Part shown: positions 8,861 to 16,819 of the stretch, piece by piece
Position numbering within the stretch: the first letter of the stretch is position 1
How the letters are laid out: the number at the start of each line of letters is the position of its first letter
DNA from: Owenweeksia hongkongensis DSM 17368
GTDB lineage: Bacteria > Bacteroidota > Bacteroidia > Flavobacteriales > Schleiferiaceae
DNA length: 64,000 nucleotides
Direction: 5' to 3'
Assembly: GCF_000236705.1 (NCBI RefSeq)
Contig: NC_016599.1
Span: forward strand, 2,914,001-2,978,000
Notes under the pieces: generated by a model
The model's input: only the letters and a program-made list of their open reading frames with translations
Database searches by the model: none
What the model was told of the DNA's origin: nothing
Made by a program: the position numbers and the translations under genes

Positions 8861-9667
8861 TTACCAGTCCTTTTCTGATTTGATGGGAACTCCCTTAATT
8901 TTTTCTTCATTTACTTTTTTCTGCACATCCTGCTCTTCTTTGCTCAAAGCATTTAGCAAGCGCTCAGCATCTTCTCTTGAAATCTGTCCTTTTTTGGGTT
9001 GAGGTGGCTGCTTGCCTTCTTGTTCCTCATCCTTTTTATCGTCCCCTTTTCCATCTTTAGGGTCACTCTTGTCATCTTGGTTTTCGTCTTGCTTATCCTG
9101 ATTTTGCTGATCCTGGTTATCCTTGTTGTCTTGGTTTTTCTGGTCGTTTTTATCCTGATTCTGCTTGTCTTGATCCTCCTTGTCCTGATCCTGGTCGTCC
9201 TGATTTTCCTGGTTTTGTTGCTGTTGCTGCTGTTGTTGCAGCTGCTTCATGGTCTTCGCCAGATTATATCGGGTCTCATTGTCTTTCGGGTTCAGCTTCA
9301 TCGCATTTTTGTACGATTCAATGGCCTCTTTATATTTTTCTTCTTTGGCCAATGAGTTACCCAAATTGTGAAAAGCTTTGGCCTTTTCTTCTTTATCCTG
9401 AGCGGTAGCTGCCACTTTTGCAAATTGCTGAGTGGCTTCTTCATAACGCTCTTGTTTGTAAAGAGCATCACCAAGGTTAAAGGCACCCTTTATATCATCT
9501 TCCGGTTGAGCCTCCAAAGCCTTGCGATAGTTTACTTCGGCTTCGTCATACTTCCCTTCTTTATAAAGTTGGTTTCCCTCCTTCAGGCCACTGTTGTATT
9601 TCTGACCAAAAACGGCCAGTTGTAACAGGCAAAATAATATGCTAAGACTTATTCTCATGCTTCTCAA
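8861..9667 (-). CDS. batC: BatC: TPR protein with long Q/N/D/K-rich tail
   Basis: About 265-268 residues. The first Met or the one three codons later (MRISLSILFCLLQLAVFG) may be the start; both leave a signal peptide and both overlap batB by 17-26 bases. TPR repeats cover ~25-135 (GNQLYKEGKYDEAEVNYRKA and two or three more). A polyglutamine run and about 80 residues made almost only of Q, N, D, K and E follow (~145-235). The C-terminal segment ISREDAERLLNALSKEEQDV is a conserved BatC helix. Predicted periplasmic. Confidence 0.85.
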   Translation of the reverse strand: MRSMRISLSILFCLLQLAVFGQKYNSGLKEGNQLYKEGKYDEAEVNYRKALEAQPEDDIKGAFNLGDALYKQERYEEATQQFAKVAATAQDKEEKAKAFHNLGNSLAKEEKYKEAIESYKNAMKLNPKDNETRYNLAKTMKQLQQQQQQQQNQENQDDQDQDKEDQDKQNQDKNDQKNQDNKDNQDQQNQDKQDENQDDKSDPKDGKGDDKKDEEQEGKQPPQPKKGQISREDAERLLNALSKEEQDVQKKVNEEKIKGVPIKSEKDW

Positions 9668-10688
9668 ATAAACCTAATTTTTTAAACCATTGCGTTTTGC
9701 GCTCCAATACAAACACATCCAAAATCAATAACAAAAGTGCCAAACCTAAAAACCATTGAAATTGAGATTCGTAATCAGCAAACACGGTAGCTTCAAATTC
9801 TTTCTTTTCCATTTCGCTGATGGACTCCATCAAAAACTCTACAACCTCGCGGGTATTGGTCCCATTTACGTAAGCACCATTGGTTTCTGAGGCAATTTCT
9901 TTTAGTACGTCAGTGTTTAGTTTAGAAACTACCACTTCACCATTCCTATCTTTCTTATAACCAATATTGCGACCATTTCTCATATCAGGAATTGGCGCCC
10001 CACGGTCGGTTCCAATTCCTATGGTAAAGATTTTTATGCCTTGTTCTTTTGCTTTTTCTGCAGCCTCCAGCACGCCTTCTTCATGGTCTTCACCATCGGT
10101 AAGAATAACCAGTACGCGATTCTTTTGATCTTCATCATCATAATAGGAGCTAGCCATTTTTAGCGCATCAGCTATGGCAGTTCCCTGCGAAGGGATAATG
10201 TCGGTGTCAACTGATTTTAAAAACAAACGGGCCGCACTATAATCGGTGGTGATGGGCAATTGCGGGTAAGCACTACCTGCATAAATTATCATTCCCACAC
10301 GGTCACTCACCAAATTATCAAGCGTGCGCGAAACCAGTTGTTTGGCTTTCTCCAATCGGTTGGGACGCACATCTTCGGCCAGCATACTTTTACTCACGTC
10401 AATGGCAAATACAATGTCCACGCCCTCGCGTTTCACGGTTTCCAGGCTGGTGCCAATTTTTGGGTTAACCAAACCAACACTTAGCGAGGCGATGATGAGC
10501 AGCGCCAAAATGAGCTTTATCATTCCTTTGATGCTACTCCTTTCGGGTGCCAATTTTTCCAAAAGCTCAGGGTCACCAAATGACTTTCTGGCTCTTTTTT
10601 TCCAAAGTGCCAATGCCAGGTATAGCACAATCACCACCGGAATGATGGCGAGTAAATAGAAGTAATATGGATGGTCGAGTTCGTACAT
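9642..10688 (-). CDS. batB: BatB: membrane-anchored von Willebrand A domain protein
   Basis: 348 residues. Membrane segments lie near the N-terminus (~8-28 and ~58-75) and at the C-terminus (~308-328). A VWA domain lies between, with MIDAS motif IDVSKSM (DxSxS) and later LTDGEDHEEG. Family knowledge: BatA and BatB are paired VWA membrane proteins that interact with the MoxR ATPase module. The gene is 1 base from batA and overlaps batC. Confidence 0.9.
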   Translation of the reverse strand: MYELDHPYYFYLLAIIPVVIVLYLALALWKKRARKSFGDPELLEKLAPERSSIKGMIKLILALLIIASLSVGLVNPKIGTSLETVKREGVDIVFAIDVSKSMLAEDVRPNRLEKAKQLVSRTLDNLVSDRVGMIIYAGSAYPQLPITTDYSAARLFLKSVDTDIIPSQGTAIADALKMASSYYDDEDQKNRVLVILTDGEDHEEGVLEAAEKAKEQGIKIFTIGIGTDRGAPIPDMRNGRNIGYKKDRNGEVVVSKLNTDVLKEIASETNGAYVNGTNTREVVEFLMESISEMEKKEFEATVFADYESQFQWFLGLALLLLILDVFVLERKTQWFKKLGLFEKHENKS

Positions 10689-10689
10689 T

Positions 10690-11691
10690 TTATATAAAAC
10701 TTCTGTAAACTGTAAATCTTAATAATAGCTCCAAAGCAAATAGAATCAAGGCTGCTAACGCGAAGTTTTCAAATTTCTCATCATAAGAGTAAAATTTCAA
10801 CTCCTGCAGTTTGGTTCTTTCCAGCTTGTCAATTTCTCCGTAAATCTCGTTCAGCTTATCGTTGTCGGTGGCCCTAAAATATTTCCCGCCCGTTTGATCA
10901 GCAATGTTTTTCAAAAGCTCCTCGTCAATATTTACCGGAAGGTTTCTATACATTAAATTGCCACGCATATCATAGGCGTATGGAGTGGGGGCGGTTCCTT
11001 TAGTTCCCACACCTATAGTGTAGGCTCTGATTTTAAACTCTTCTGCAAGTTGCGCAGCCGTCATCGGGTCAATATTCCCAGCGTTATTCTCACCATCCGT
11101 AAGTAAAATAATCACCTTGCTTTTGGCCTTACTTTCTTTCAATCTGTTTACCGCAGTCGCCAATCCCATACCTATAGCTGTTCCATCCTGAATAAGTCCA
11201 TTTTTAATATCCTTCATCGTGTTCAGGATAATTTTATGGTCGCTCGTTAGGGGAGTTTGGGTATAGCTTTCGCCAGCATACACCACCATCCCGATGCGGT
11301 CATTGGGACGCTCTTGAATAAAATCGGAGGCTACCTTTTTAGTGGCTTCCAATCTGTTTGGACGCAAGTCACGCGACAGCATACTGGTAGAAACATCAAT
11401 AGCCATAACAATGTCAATTCCTTCGGCTGACTTGGTTTTGGAGTTTTCCTCTGAGGTGCGCGGACGAGCCATGGCTACAATTACCAAAGCAATGGCAATT
11501 AGCCGCAAGGCATATAGTAGTGGACGCAATTTTGCCAGCCAATTGGCTCCTTGAGCAGCCAAAAGCGAAGCTCCCGGAAATTTCAATTCAGGCGATTGCT
11601 GCTTATTTTTAAACCATTGCCAAACAACCAAAAAGGGAATGATCAGCAGCAGCCACAAAAACTCAATATTTTCAAACTGATAATTCAGCAT
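10690..11691 (-). CDS. batA: BatA: membrane-anchored von Willebrand A domain protein
   Basis: 333 residues with the same layout as batB: two N-terminal membrane segments (IEFLWLLLIIPFLVVWQWF and ~55-75), a VWA domain with MIDAS IDVSTSM and LTDGENNAGN, and a C-terminal hydrophobic helix (FALAALILFALELLLRF). It overlaps the preceding gene by 20 bases. Confidence 0.9.
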   Translation of the reverse strand: MLNYQFENIEFLWLLLIIPFLVVWQWFKNKQQSPELKFPGASLLAAQGANWLAKLRPLLYALRLIAIALVIVAMARPRTSEENSKTKSAEGIDIVMAIDVSTSMLSRDLRPNRLEATKKVASDFIQERPNDRIGMVVYAGESYTQTPLTSDHKIILNTMKDIKNGLIQDGTAIGMGLATAVNRLKESKAKSKVIILLTDGENNAGNIDPMTAAQLAEEFKIRAYTIGVGTKGTAPTPYAYDMRGNLMYRNLPVNIDEELLKNIADQTGGKYFRATDNDKLNEIYGEIDKLERTKLQELKFYSYDEKFENFALAALILFALELLLRFTVYRSFI

Positions 11692-12586
11692 TTTCTTCTT
11701 TTTCCGCGGGTTTAGTTTGTTCTAAAAAGTGTTTTACGGTCACCAGGGCTTCTTCGTTTTGAGATACGCTTGGTTTCTCTTTAGCATATTTTACCAAAGC
11801 ACTCAGGTGAAGCAATCGGTCGATTTTCTCTTTCAATTCCGTTGCCAGTCGTAGCTCCTTCATTTTGTCAATCAGCTCGTCAGCGGTGCTTTCCATAGCA
11901 TTGATGTTCATCTGGCGCTCCATATAAAGACGCATCACATCAGTAAGGCGAGAGTAATATTCTTTGATTTTACCAGACTGTAAGAGCTGGTCTTTTTCTA
12001 TTTCGCTAAGCTGAAGCTGGGCATACTCATACGGTGACATCATTTGCTCTGGCGTAAGTTCTTTGTTGGCTTTGCGCTTTTTCCACCATTTTATGAATAG
12101 CCAAATTCCAACGGCCAAAACAATCAGTATCCCAACTCCAATAAGAATAGGCATCCAGTTAAATGGTGGCTCCAGTGGTTCTTTTATATCGTAATAATCT
12201 TGCTCCTCAACTAGCTCAGGAAAAGCTACGACCACGGCCACGGCTTGTGAAGAAGCTTCTTCGCCATTGGCTTTTAGCGTAAGCGGTGGAATAGCCACAT
12301 AGCCACTGTCAAAAGAAGTGAGGGTAAGCTTTTGGCTCAGTTGCCAAATTCCATCTTTTAAAGTTGTGTCAATTTTTGAAATATCTACAAAGTCCAAACC
12401 TGAAATGGTGTCTGGAATTATAGGCCATTCAAAGTTGGTCCCTTCATTTACTTCACCTTTTAGCTGTAGCGTAAATTGATCTCCAATTAAAATTCTATTG
12501 GTGTCAATTTCCGCTGAAAAGCGCACGGGCTGTGCCCACGCAAGGGTGGTGAATAATAGAGTAAGGATGCTAAACAGTTTCTTCAT
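11672..12586 (-). CDS. Bat-operon membrane protein of unknown function (BatD-like N-terminus)
   Basis: 304 residues: signal peptide (MKKLFSILTLLFTTLAWAQ), a beta-rich extracytoplasmic domain whose opening PVRFSAEIDTNRILIGDQFTLQL resembles BatD, one membrane helix (~150-170, PILIGVGILIVLAVGIWLFI), and a helical cytoplasmic tail. This gene regularly sits between the DUF58 gene and batA in Bacteroidota. Its start overlaps the DUF58 stop (ATGA). Function is not established beyond membership of the operon. Confidence 0.8.
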   Translation of the reverse strand: MKKLFSILTLLFTTLAWAQPVRFSAEIDTNRILIGDQFTLQLKGEVNEGTNFEWPIIPDTISGLDFVDISKIDTTLKDGIWQLSQKLTLTSFDSGYVAIPPLTLKANGEEASSQAVAVVVAFPELVEEQDYYDIKEPLEPPFNWMPILIGVGILIVLAVGIWLFIKWWKKRKANKELTPEQMMSPYEYAQLQLSEIEKDQLLQSGKIKEYYSRLTDVMRLYMERQMNINAMESTADELIDKMKELRLATELKEKIDRLLHLSALVKYAKEKPSVSQNEEALVTVKHFLEQTKPAEKEENAELSV

Positions 12587-13455
12587 CGTGCAGATTTTTG
12601 TTTAAAGTATCCTAATAATTTTGCGGGGTACGATTCATCAATTCGGATGGAAAGCTGGCCGGAGCCACTTTTTGAAAATGAATTTTTGAAGTAACCGAAG
12701 TTTTCATCAAACTGCTTTTTCAACTTTTTGCGCAAAGCTTTGCTACCGGTATTTACCCAATGTACATGCCCAGTTTCCGGATCTTGCAAAGGTAAAACTC
12801 CAAGGTTTGGTAACTCTTCTTCACGAGGATCATAAATACGAATGCCCGTCACATCGTGCTTTTGAGCCATTATTTTTAAGGGCTGATTGTAATTATCTCC
12901 CATAAAATCAGACAGCACAAAGGCGATGGCTTTCTTTTTTTGAATACCACTGAAAAAGCGCAAAGCTTCTCCAATATCGGTTTTGCTGCTTTTCGGTTCA
13001 AGTTCTATCAACTCACGGATGATTCTAAGAATATGAGACTTTCCCTTTTTTGGTGGAATGTATTGTTCAATCTGGTCACTAAAGAAAATGATGCCCACTT
13101 TGTCATTATTCTGAATAGCAGAAAACGCAAGCGTAGCACAGATTTCGGTAATCATTTCGCGCTTAAGCTGCACGCGCGAGCCGAAAGATTCGGATCCACT
13201 TACATCTACCAAAAGCATAAAAGTAAGCTCACGTTCTTCTTCAAAAACCTTTATATAAGGTTCGTTGAGCTTAGCCGTTACGTTCCAGTCTATTGAGCGG
13301 ATATCGTCACCAGCCTCATACTTGCGCACTTCGCTAAAGGCCATACCACGTCCTTTAAAGCTACTGTGGTACTCGCCCGAAAATATGTGGTTGGAAAGTC
13401 TGCGGGTCTTGATTTCAATCCGCCTTACCTTCTTTATTAATTCTTTAGTATCCAT
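12583..13455 (-). CDS. DUF58 domain protein of the MoxR/Bat operon
   Basis: 290 residues, no signal peptide. N-terminal IKTRRLSNHIFSGEYHSSFKGRGM is the typical DUF58 entry, followed by FSEVRKYEAGDDIRSIDWN (the core family motif) and a VWA-like domain with LLVDVSGSESFG (DxSxS). Family knowledge: DUF58 proteins are encoded with MoxR ATPases and are thought to be their partners. 73 bases separate it from moxR. Confidence 0.9.
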   Translation of the reverse strand: MDTKELIKKVRRIEIKTRRLSNHIFSGEYHSSFKGRGMAFSEVRKYEAGDDIRSIDWNVTAKLNEPYIKVFEEERELTFMLLVDVSGSESFGSRVQLKREMITEICATLAFSAIQNNDKVGIIFFSDQIEQYIPPKKGKSHILRIIRELIELEPKSSKTDIGEALRFFSGIQKKKAIAFVLSDFMGDNYNQPLKIMAQKHDVTGIRIYDPREEELPNLGVLPLQDPETGHVHWVNTGSKALRKKLKKQFDENFGYFKNSFSKSGSGQLSIRIDESYPAKLLGYFKQKSAR

Positions 13456-13528
13456 GTTTCAGAATTCAGTTACCAGTTTTCAGTTAGCAGTATTGCAAAC
13501 TGCCCTTTGCTAATTGCAAAACTGTAGG

Positions 13529-14533
13529 CTATGGTACTTCAACACGATCCAGGATTTGACTAATAATGTCTTCGCTGGTTACGTTTTCGGCTTCAGCCTC
13601 ATAGGTGATTCCGATACGGTGACGAAGCACATCATGCGCCACGGCACGCACATCTTCAGGAATTACGTAGCCTCTTCTCTTAATAAAGGCATACACACGG
13701 GCGGTATTTGCCAAGCCGATGCTACCACGAGGTGAAGCTCCAAAGCTGATTAATGGCTTCAAAGAATTTAAGCGGTAATCTTCAGGGTTACGTGTGGCAA
13801 AAACTATGTCAAGAATGTATTTCTCAATTTTTTCATCCATATATACATCCTTCACGCGCTTACGTGCGTTTAGGATTGTATCCGTATTTACCACTGCTTT
13901 TATAGGTTCTGCGCCTCCACTCAGGTTTTGACGCATGATCAACCTTTCGTCCTCAAGCTTCGGATAAGTGATAACGGTTTTAAGCATAAAACGGTCACTC
14001 TGCGCTTCAGGCAAAGGATAAGTTCCTTCTTGCTCTACAGGGTTTTGCGTGGCCAATACCAAAAACGGTTCTGGGAGTTTATAAGTGTTTTCACCAATAG
14101 TTACCTGTCTTTCCTGCATGGCTTCAAGCAGTGCACTTTGCACTTTAGCTGGAGCACGGTTGATCTCATCTGCCAATACAAAGTTTGAGAAGATGGGCCC
14201 TTTCTTTATGGCAAACTCATTCTTCTGCATATTGTAAATCTGAGTACCGATTACATCAGAAGGCAGAAGATCAGGAGTAAACTGAATACGGCTAAAATCA
14301 GCCTGAATAGCCTTTGCCAAAGAGTTAATGGCAAGCGTTTTTGCAAGCCCCGGAACACCTTCTAATAAAATGTGTCCGTTTCCTAAAAGAGCAAGCAACA
14401 ATCGCTCGAGCATCGTTTTTTGCCCAATAATGGATTTGTTGATCTCCATTAACAGGAGGTCTATAAATGCACTCTCTTCCTTGATGATTTCGTTAAGTTC
14501 TTGAATTTCAGAGCTTGTACGGGTTGTTTCCAT
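13529..14533 (-). CDS. MoxR family AAA+ ATPase
   Basis: 334 residues, first gene of the bat operon. Walker A is present in a modified form (LEGVPGLAKTL, with Ala in place of the usual Gly before Lys, as is common in MoxR), Walker B is FVLADEINRAP, and sensor-1 is VLATQNPVEQEGTYPLPEAQ, the MoxR signature. It is a cytoplasmic chaperone-like ATPase that probably remodels or activates the VWA proteins encoded downstream. A -7 promoter element lies 26 bases before the start. Confidence 0.93.
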   Translation of the reverse strand: METTRTSSEIQELNEIIKEESAFIDLLLMEINKSIIGQKTMLERLLLALLGNGHILLEGVPGLAKTLAINSLAKAIQADFSRIQFTPDLLPSDVIGTQIYNMQKNEFAIKKGPIFSNFVLADEINRAPAKVQSALLEAMQERQVTIGENTYKLPEPFLVLATQNPVEQEGTYPLPEAQSDRFMLKTVITYPKLEDERLIMRQNLSGGAEPIKAVVNTDTILNARKRVKDVYMDEKIEKYILDIVFATRNPEDYRLNSLKPLISFGASPRGSIGLANTARVYAFIKRRGYVIPEDVRAVAHDVLRHRIGITYEAEAENVTSEDIISQILDRVEVP

Positions 14534-14559
14534 GATTGTATTTCTCTTTATGCTTATCG

Positions 14560-14567
14560 CAAAAGTA
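14560..14567 (-). promoter_or_regulatory. -7 element of the moxR/bat operon
   Basis: TACTTTTG on the minus strand fits the Bacteroidota consensus TAnnTTTG. No TTG is found 17-23 bases upstream, so only the -7 half is supported. The rest of the 368-base divergent spacer (14534-14901) is A+T-rich with no gene that I see. Confidence 0.45.
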
Positions 14568-14836
14568 TTGTTTTATCAAAATGTTAATGTAGCAGATTTG
14601 TTTACGCGAATTTGTCTCGAAAATTTTAAGCTTGTAGTTAAAATCTTGTTAAAATCTGAAAAAGCCTCAAAATTATTTAGACTGGTTTTAAAGTAAAAAC
14701 AGGGTCATCTAATGTTATGAAGTCTTAATGATGATGATTTACTGTATAAGCAACTGAAAATAAAAAGGGTGTGTCTAAAAACAGGGGTAAGGTATATGAG
14801 AATTTTCTAATTTAATTTAACATGAGTGCTCATATT

Positions 14837-14844
14837 TAACTTTG
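14837..14844 (+). promoter_or_regulatory. -7 element upstream of the phoX-like gene
   Basis: TAACTTTG matches TAnnTTTG and lies about 85 bases before the chosen ATG. No clear -33 element. Confidence 0.4.
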
Positions 14845-14928
14845 AATGTGGTTTTATTTAAATTGGTCTTAAGCCCTCCTTAACGTACTCGTTGGAGTTT
14901 TGTGCTCACAACACATAAATCTCTGATG

Positions 14929-16725
14929 ATGAAAAAAACATTACTTTCAGCTTTAGTGGCCATAGGAACTATAGGCGCAGCTGAAGCACAAATCAAATTT
15001 GACCCAAGTATAGATACAGCATGGGCTCCAATTGAGGCAAAGTTGCCACAATCTCCATTAAAGACTCAAGTTCTTTTTATTGGTGGTTACCATATGGTAC
15101 AAACTACTGATGTATATGGAAACAATGCCGGTGAAGCACTTGCCAAGCAATGGCATGACTTTATCGGAATTACACCTGACAATTCTGGTAGCGGAGATTT
15201 AGGTTGGGTTACGGTAAGCCATGAGATGATAACTTCTAATGACAGCATCGGTGACGGTGGTGGTATGACGGTTTTTAAAGTGAAGAGAGATCCAAATACT
15301 GATTCACTAATCATTGTTGATCAAACCTTAGCTGATGGTCGTTCAGGAAAATTTTTCAACGTTGACTTTGTAAGCACCGTAGGTGAAACAGGTATGAACT
15401 GTGGAGGTATTGTATCTCCTGATGGAAGAGTTTGGACAGCAGAAGAGTGGTGGCAAAGTAGTCTTGCTTCAACTTTTAGAGATACTGTAGATTTTACCAT
15501 TGGTACTACTGCTCCAGCAGGTTTTCCAGGTTTTAATGGTCAAACTATTGACAGAGTAGAGAACCTGAATTACATGGTAGAGATTGATCCAAAGCAAGCT
15601 AAGGCGGTACGTAAGCAGTACAACTGGGGTCGTCAGCCTTTTGAAGGTGGCGTTATAATGGCAGATAACAAAACCGTATATCTTGGTGCAGATAATACTC
15701 CTGCAATTTTCACAAAGTTTGTGGCTAACACAGCAGGTGACTTTACCACTGGTACTACATATGCTTATAAGCACGATGCTTCAGGGAGCAACTGGATTCA
15801 GATGGATAATACCAACCTTACAGAAATGTTGAACTTTACTGATTCAGCTATCGTAAGAGGCGCTACAATGTTTAACCGTTTGGAGTGGGTAACAAAATCA
15901 GGAGGGAAAGTTTACTTCACGGAAACTGGTCGTGCAAACCCAGGAAGCCGTTGGACTGGTAGTTTGGCTAATGGTGGAGTATTTGCTCCTCACCATATCA
16001 CTCGTGCTACTGCGCAAGGTACTACTCCTGATGCTACAGCTTACGAAGATTATTACGGGAGAGTATTGGTTTATGACCCAACTACAGACGATGTAACTGT
16101 GCACCTGGAGGGAGGTCCTGATTTTGCAACTAGCCCTGCTGTAAATGCTTATCCAGCGGTACACCTTTCTAATCCTGATGGAATTGGTACAATTACCATT
16201 AATGGTCAAGATTACTTGCTTATTCAAGAAGACTTGAACCAAACTGACCATGGAAGTATGCCTGCCGGTAAAGGAACTACTTGCGAAATGTATATGCTTG
16301 ACGCTTCTATTGCATCACCTACTTTAAATGACCTTACACGTTTGGTAGTCGGTCCTGAAGGAGCTGAAATCACAGGAGCAGTGGGTACCGCAGATGGAAA
16401 AACTATTTTGGTTAACATTCAACACCCAAATAGCACACACCCTTTTCCTTATAATAACTCTGTAACCTTGGCTATTACAGGTTTTGATGAGAATACCGTT
16501 TCTAACTTGGAGTATGAAATGACCAACAATTTTAGCGTGTATCCAAACCCAACCACACGTATGTTGAATTTCAGCCGTCCATCTGATGTTGCAGTTTATG
16601 ACAATCAAGGAAAGCGTATCAGAGTATATCGCGGTCAGGCTTCTATCGATGTATCTGACTTAACTCCTGGCGTTTATTTCATTCAAAATGATGAAGGCCA
16701 GACAATGAAGTTCATCGTAGAGTAA
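14929..16725 (+). CDS. PhoX-like (DUF839) secreted phosphatase with T9SS tail
   Basis: Starting at MKKTLLSALVAIGTIGAAEAQ (the second of two adjacent ATGs) gives a clean signal peptide and about 598 residues. The body has PhoX/DUF839 features: GDLGWVTVSHEMITSND, GDGGGMTVFKV, NCGGIVSPDGRVWTAEEWW, and late NPDGIG and AEITGAVGT segments. The family contains Ca/Fe-dependent alkaline phosphatases. I have not traced every metal ligand, so phosphatase activity is inferred. The last ~70 residues (FSVYPNPTTRMLNF to MKFIVE) are a Por-type T9SS sorting tail, unlike the Tat-exported PhoX of Proteobacteria. Confidence 0.8.
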   Translation: MKKTLLSALVAIGTIGAAEAQIKFDPSIDTAWAPIEAKLPQSPLKTQVLFIGGYHMVQTTDVYGNNAGEALAKQWHDFIGITPDNSGSGDLGWVTVSHEMITSNDSIGDGGGMTVFKVKRDPNTDSLIIVDQTLADGRSGKFFNVDFVSTVGETGMNCGGIVSPDGRVWTAEEWWQSSLASTFRDTVDFTIGTTAPAGFPGFNGQTIDRVENLNYMVEIDPKQAKAVRKQYNWGRQPFEGGVIMADNKTVYLGADNTPAIFTKFVANTAGDFTTGTTYAYKHDASGSNWIQMDNTNLTEMLNFTDSAIVRGATMFNRLEWVTKSGGKVYFTETGRANPGSRWTGSLANGGVFAPHHITRATAQGTTPDATAYEDYYGRVLVYDPTTDDVTVHLEGGPDFATSPAVNAYPAVHLSNPDGIGTITINGQDYLLIQEDLNQTDHGSMPAGKGTTCEMYMLDASIASPTLNDLTRLVVGPEGAEITGAVGTADGKTILVNIQHPNSTHPFPYNNSVTLAITGFDENTVSNLEYEMTNNFSVYPNPTTRMLNFSRPSDVAVYDNQGKRIRVYRGQASIDVSDLTPGVYFIQNDEGQTMKFIVE

Positions 16726-16761
16726 TCTTTGCGAAAAAACACTCTACAAAATATATGAAAT

Positions 16762-16792
16762 CTCGGTCGCCTCAGTGGTGGCCGAGTTTTTC
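16762..16792 (+). terminator. Terminator after the phoX-like gene
   Basis: Imperfect stem CTCGG...CCGAG with inner CGCC/GGTGG pairing, followed by TTTTT. Confidence 0.6.
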
Positions 16793-16819
16793 GCTTTCTA
16801 CAACTATTATTTTTTTCTC

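Noticed and set aside
8999-9355. Very hydrophobic 118-residue open frame on the plus strand
   Set aside because: It is the antisense of the Q/D/N/K tract of batC (Leu, Ile and Val codons opposite), has no homology that I recognise and no promoter.
13456-13528. CAGTTA-rich gap between moxR and the DUF58 gene as an insertion scar
   Set aside because: Only loose short repeats (CAGTTACCAG, CAGTTAGCAG, TTGCAAA) are visible, without paired ends or target-site duplication.
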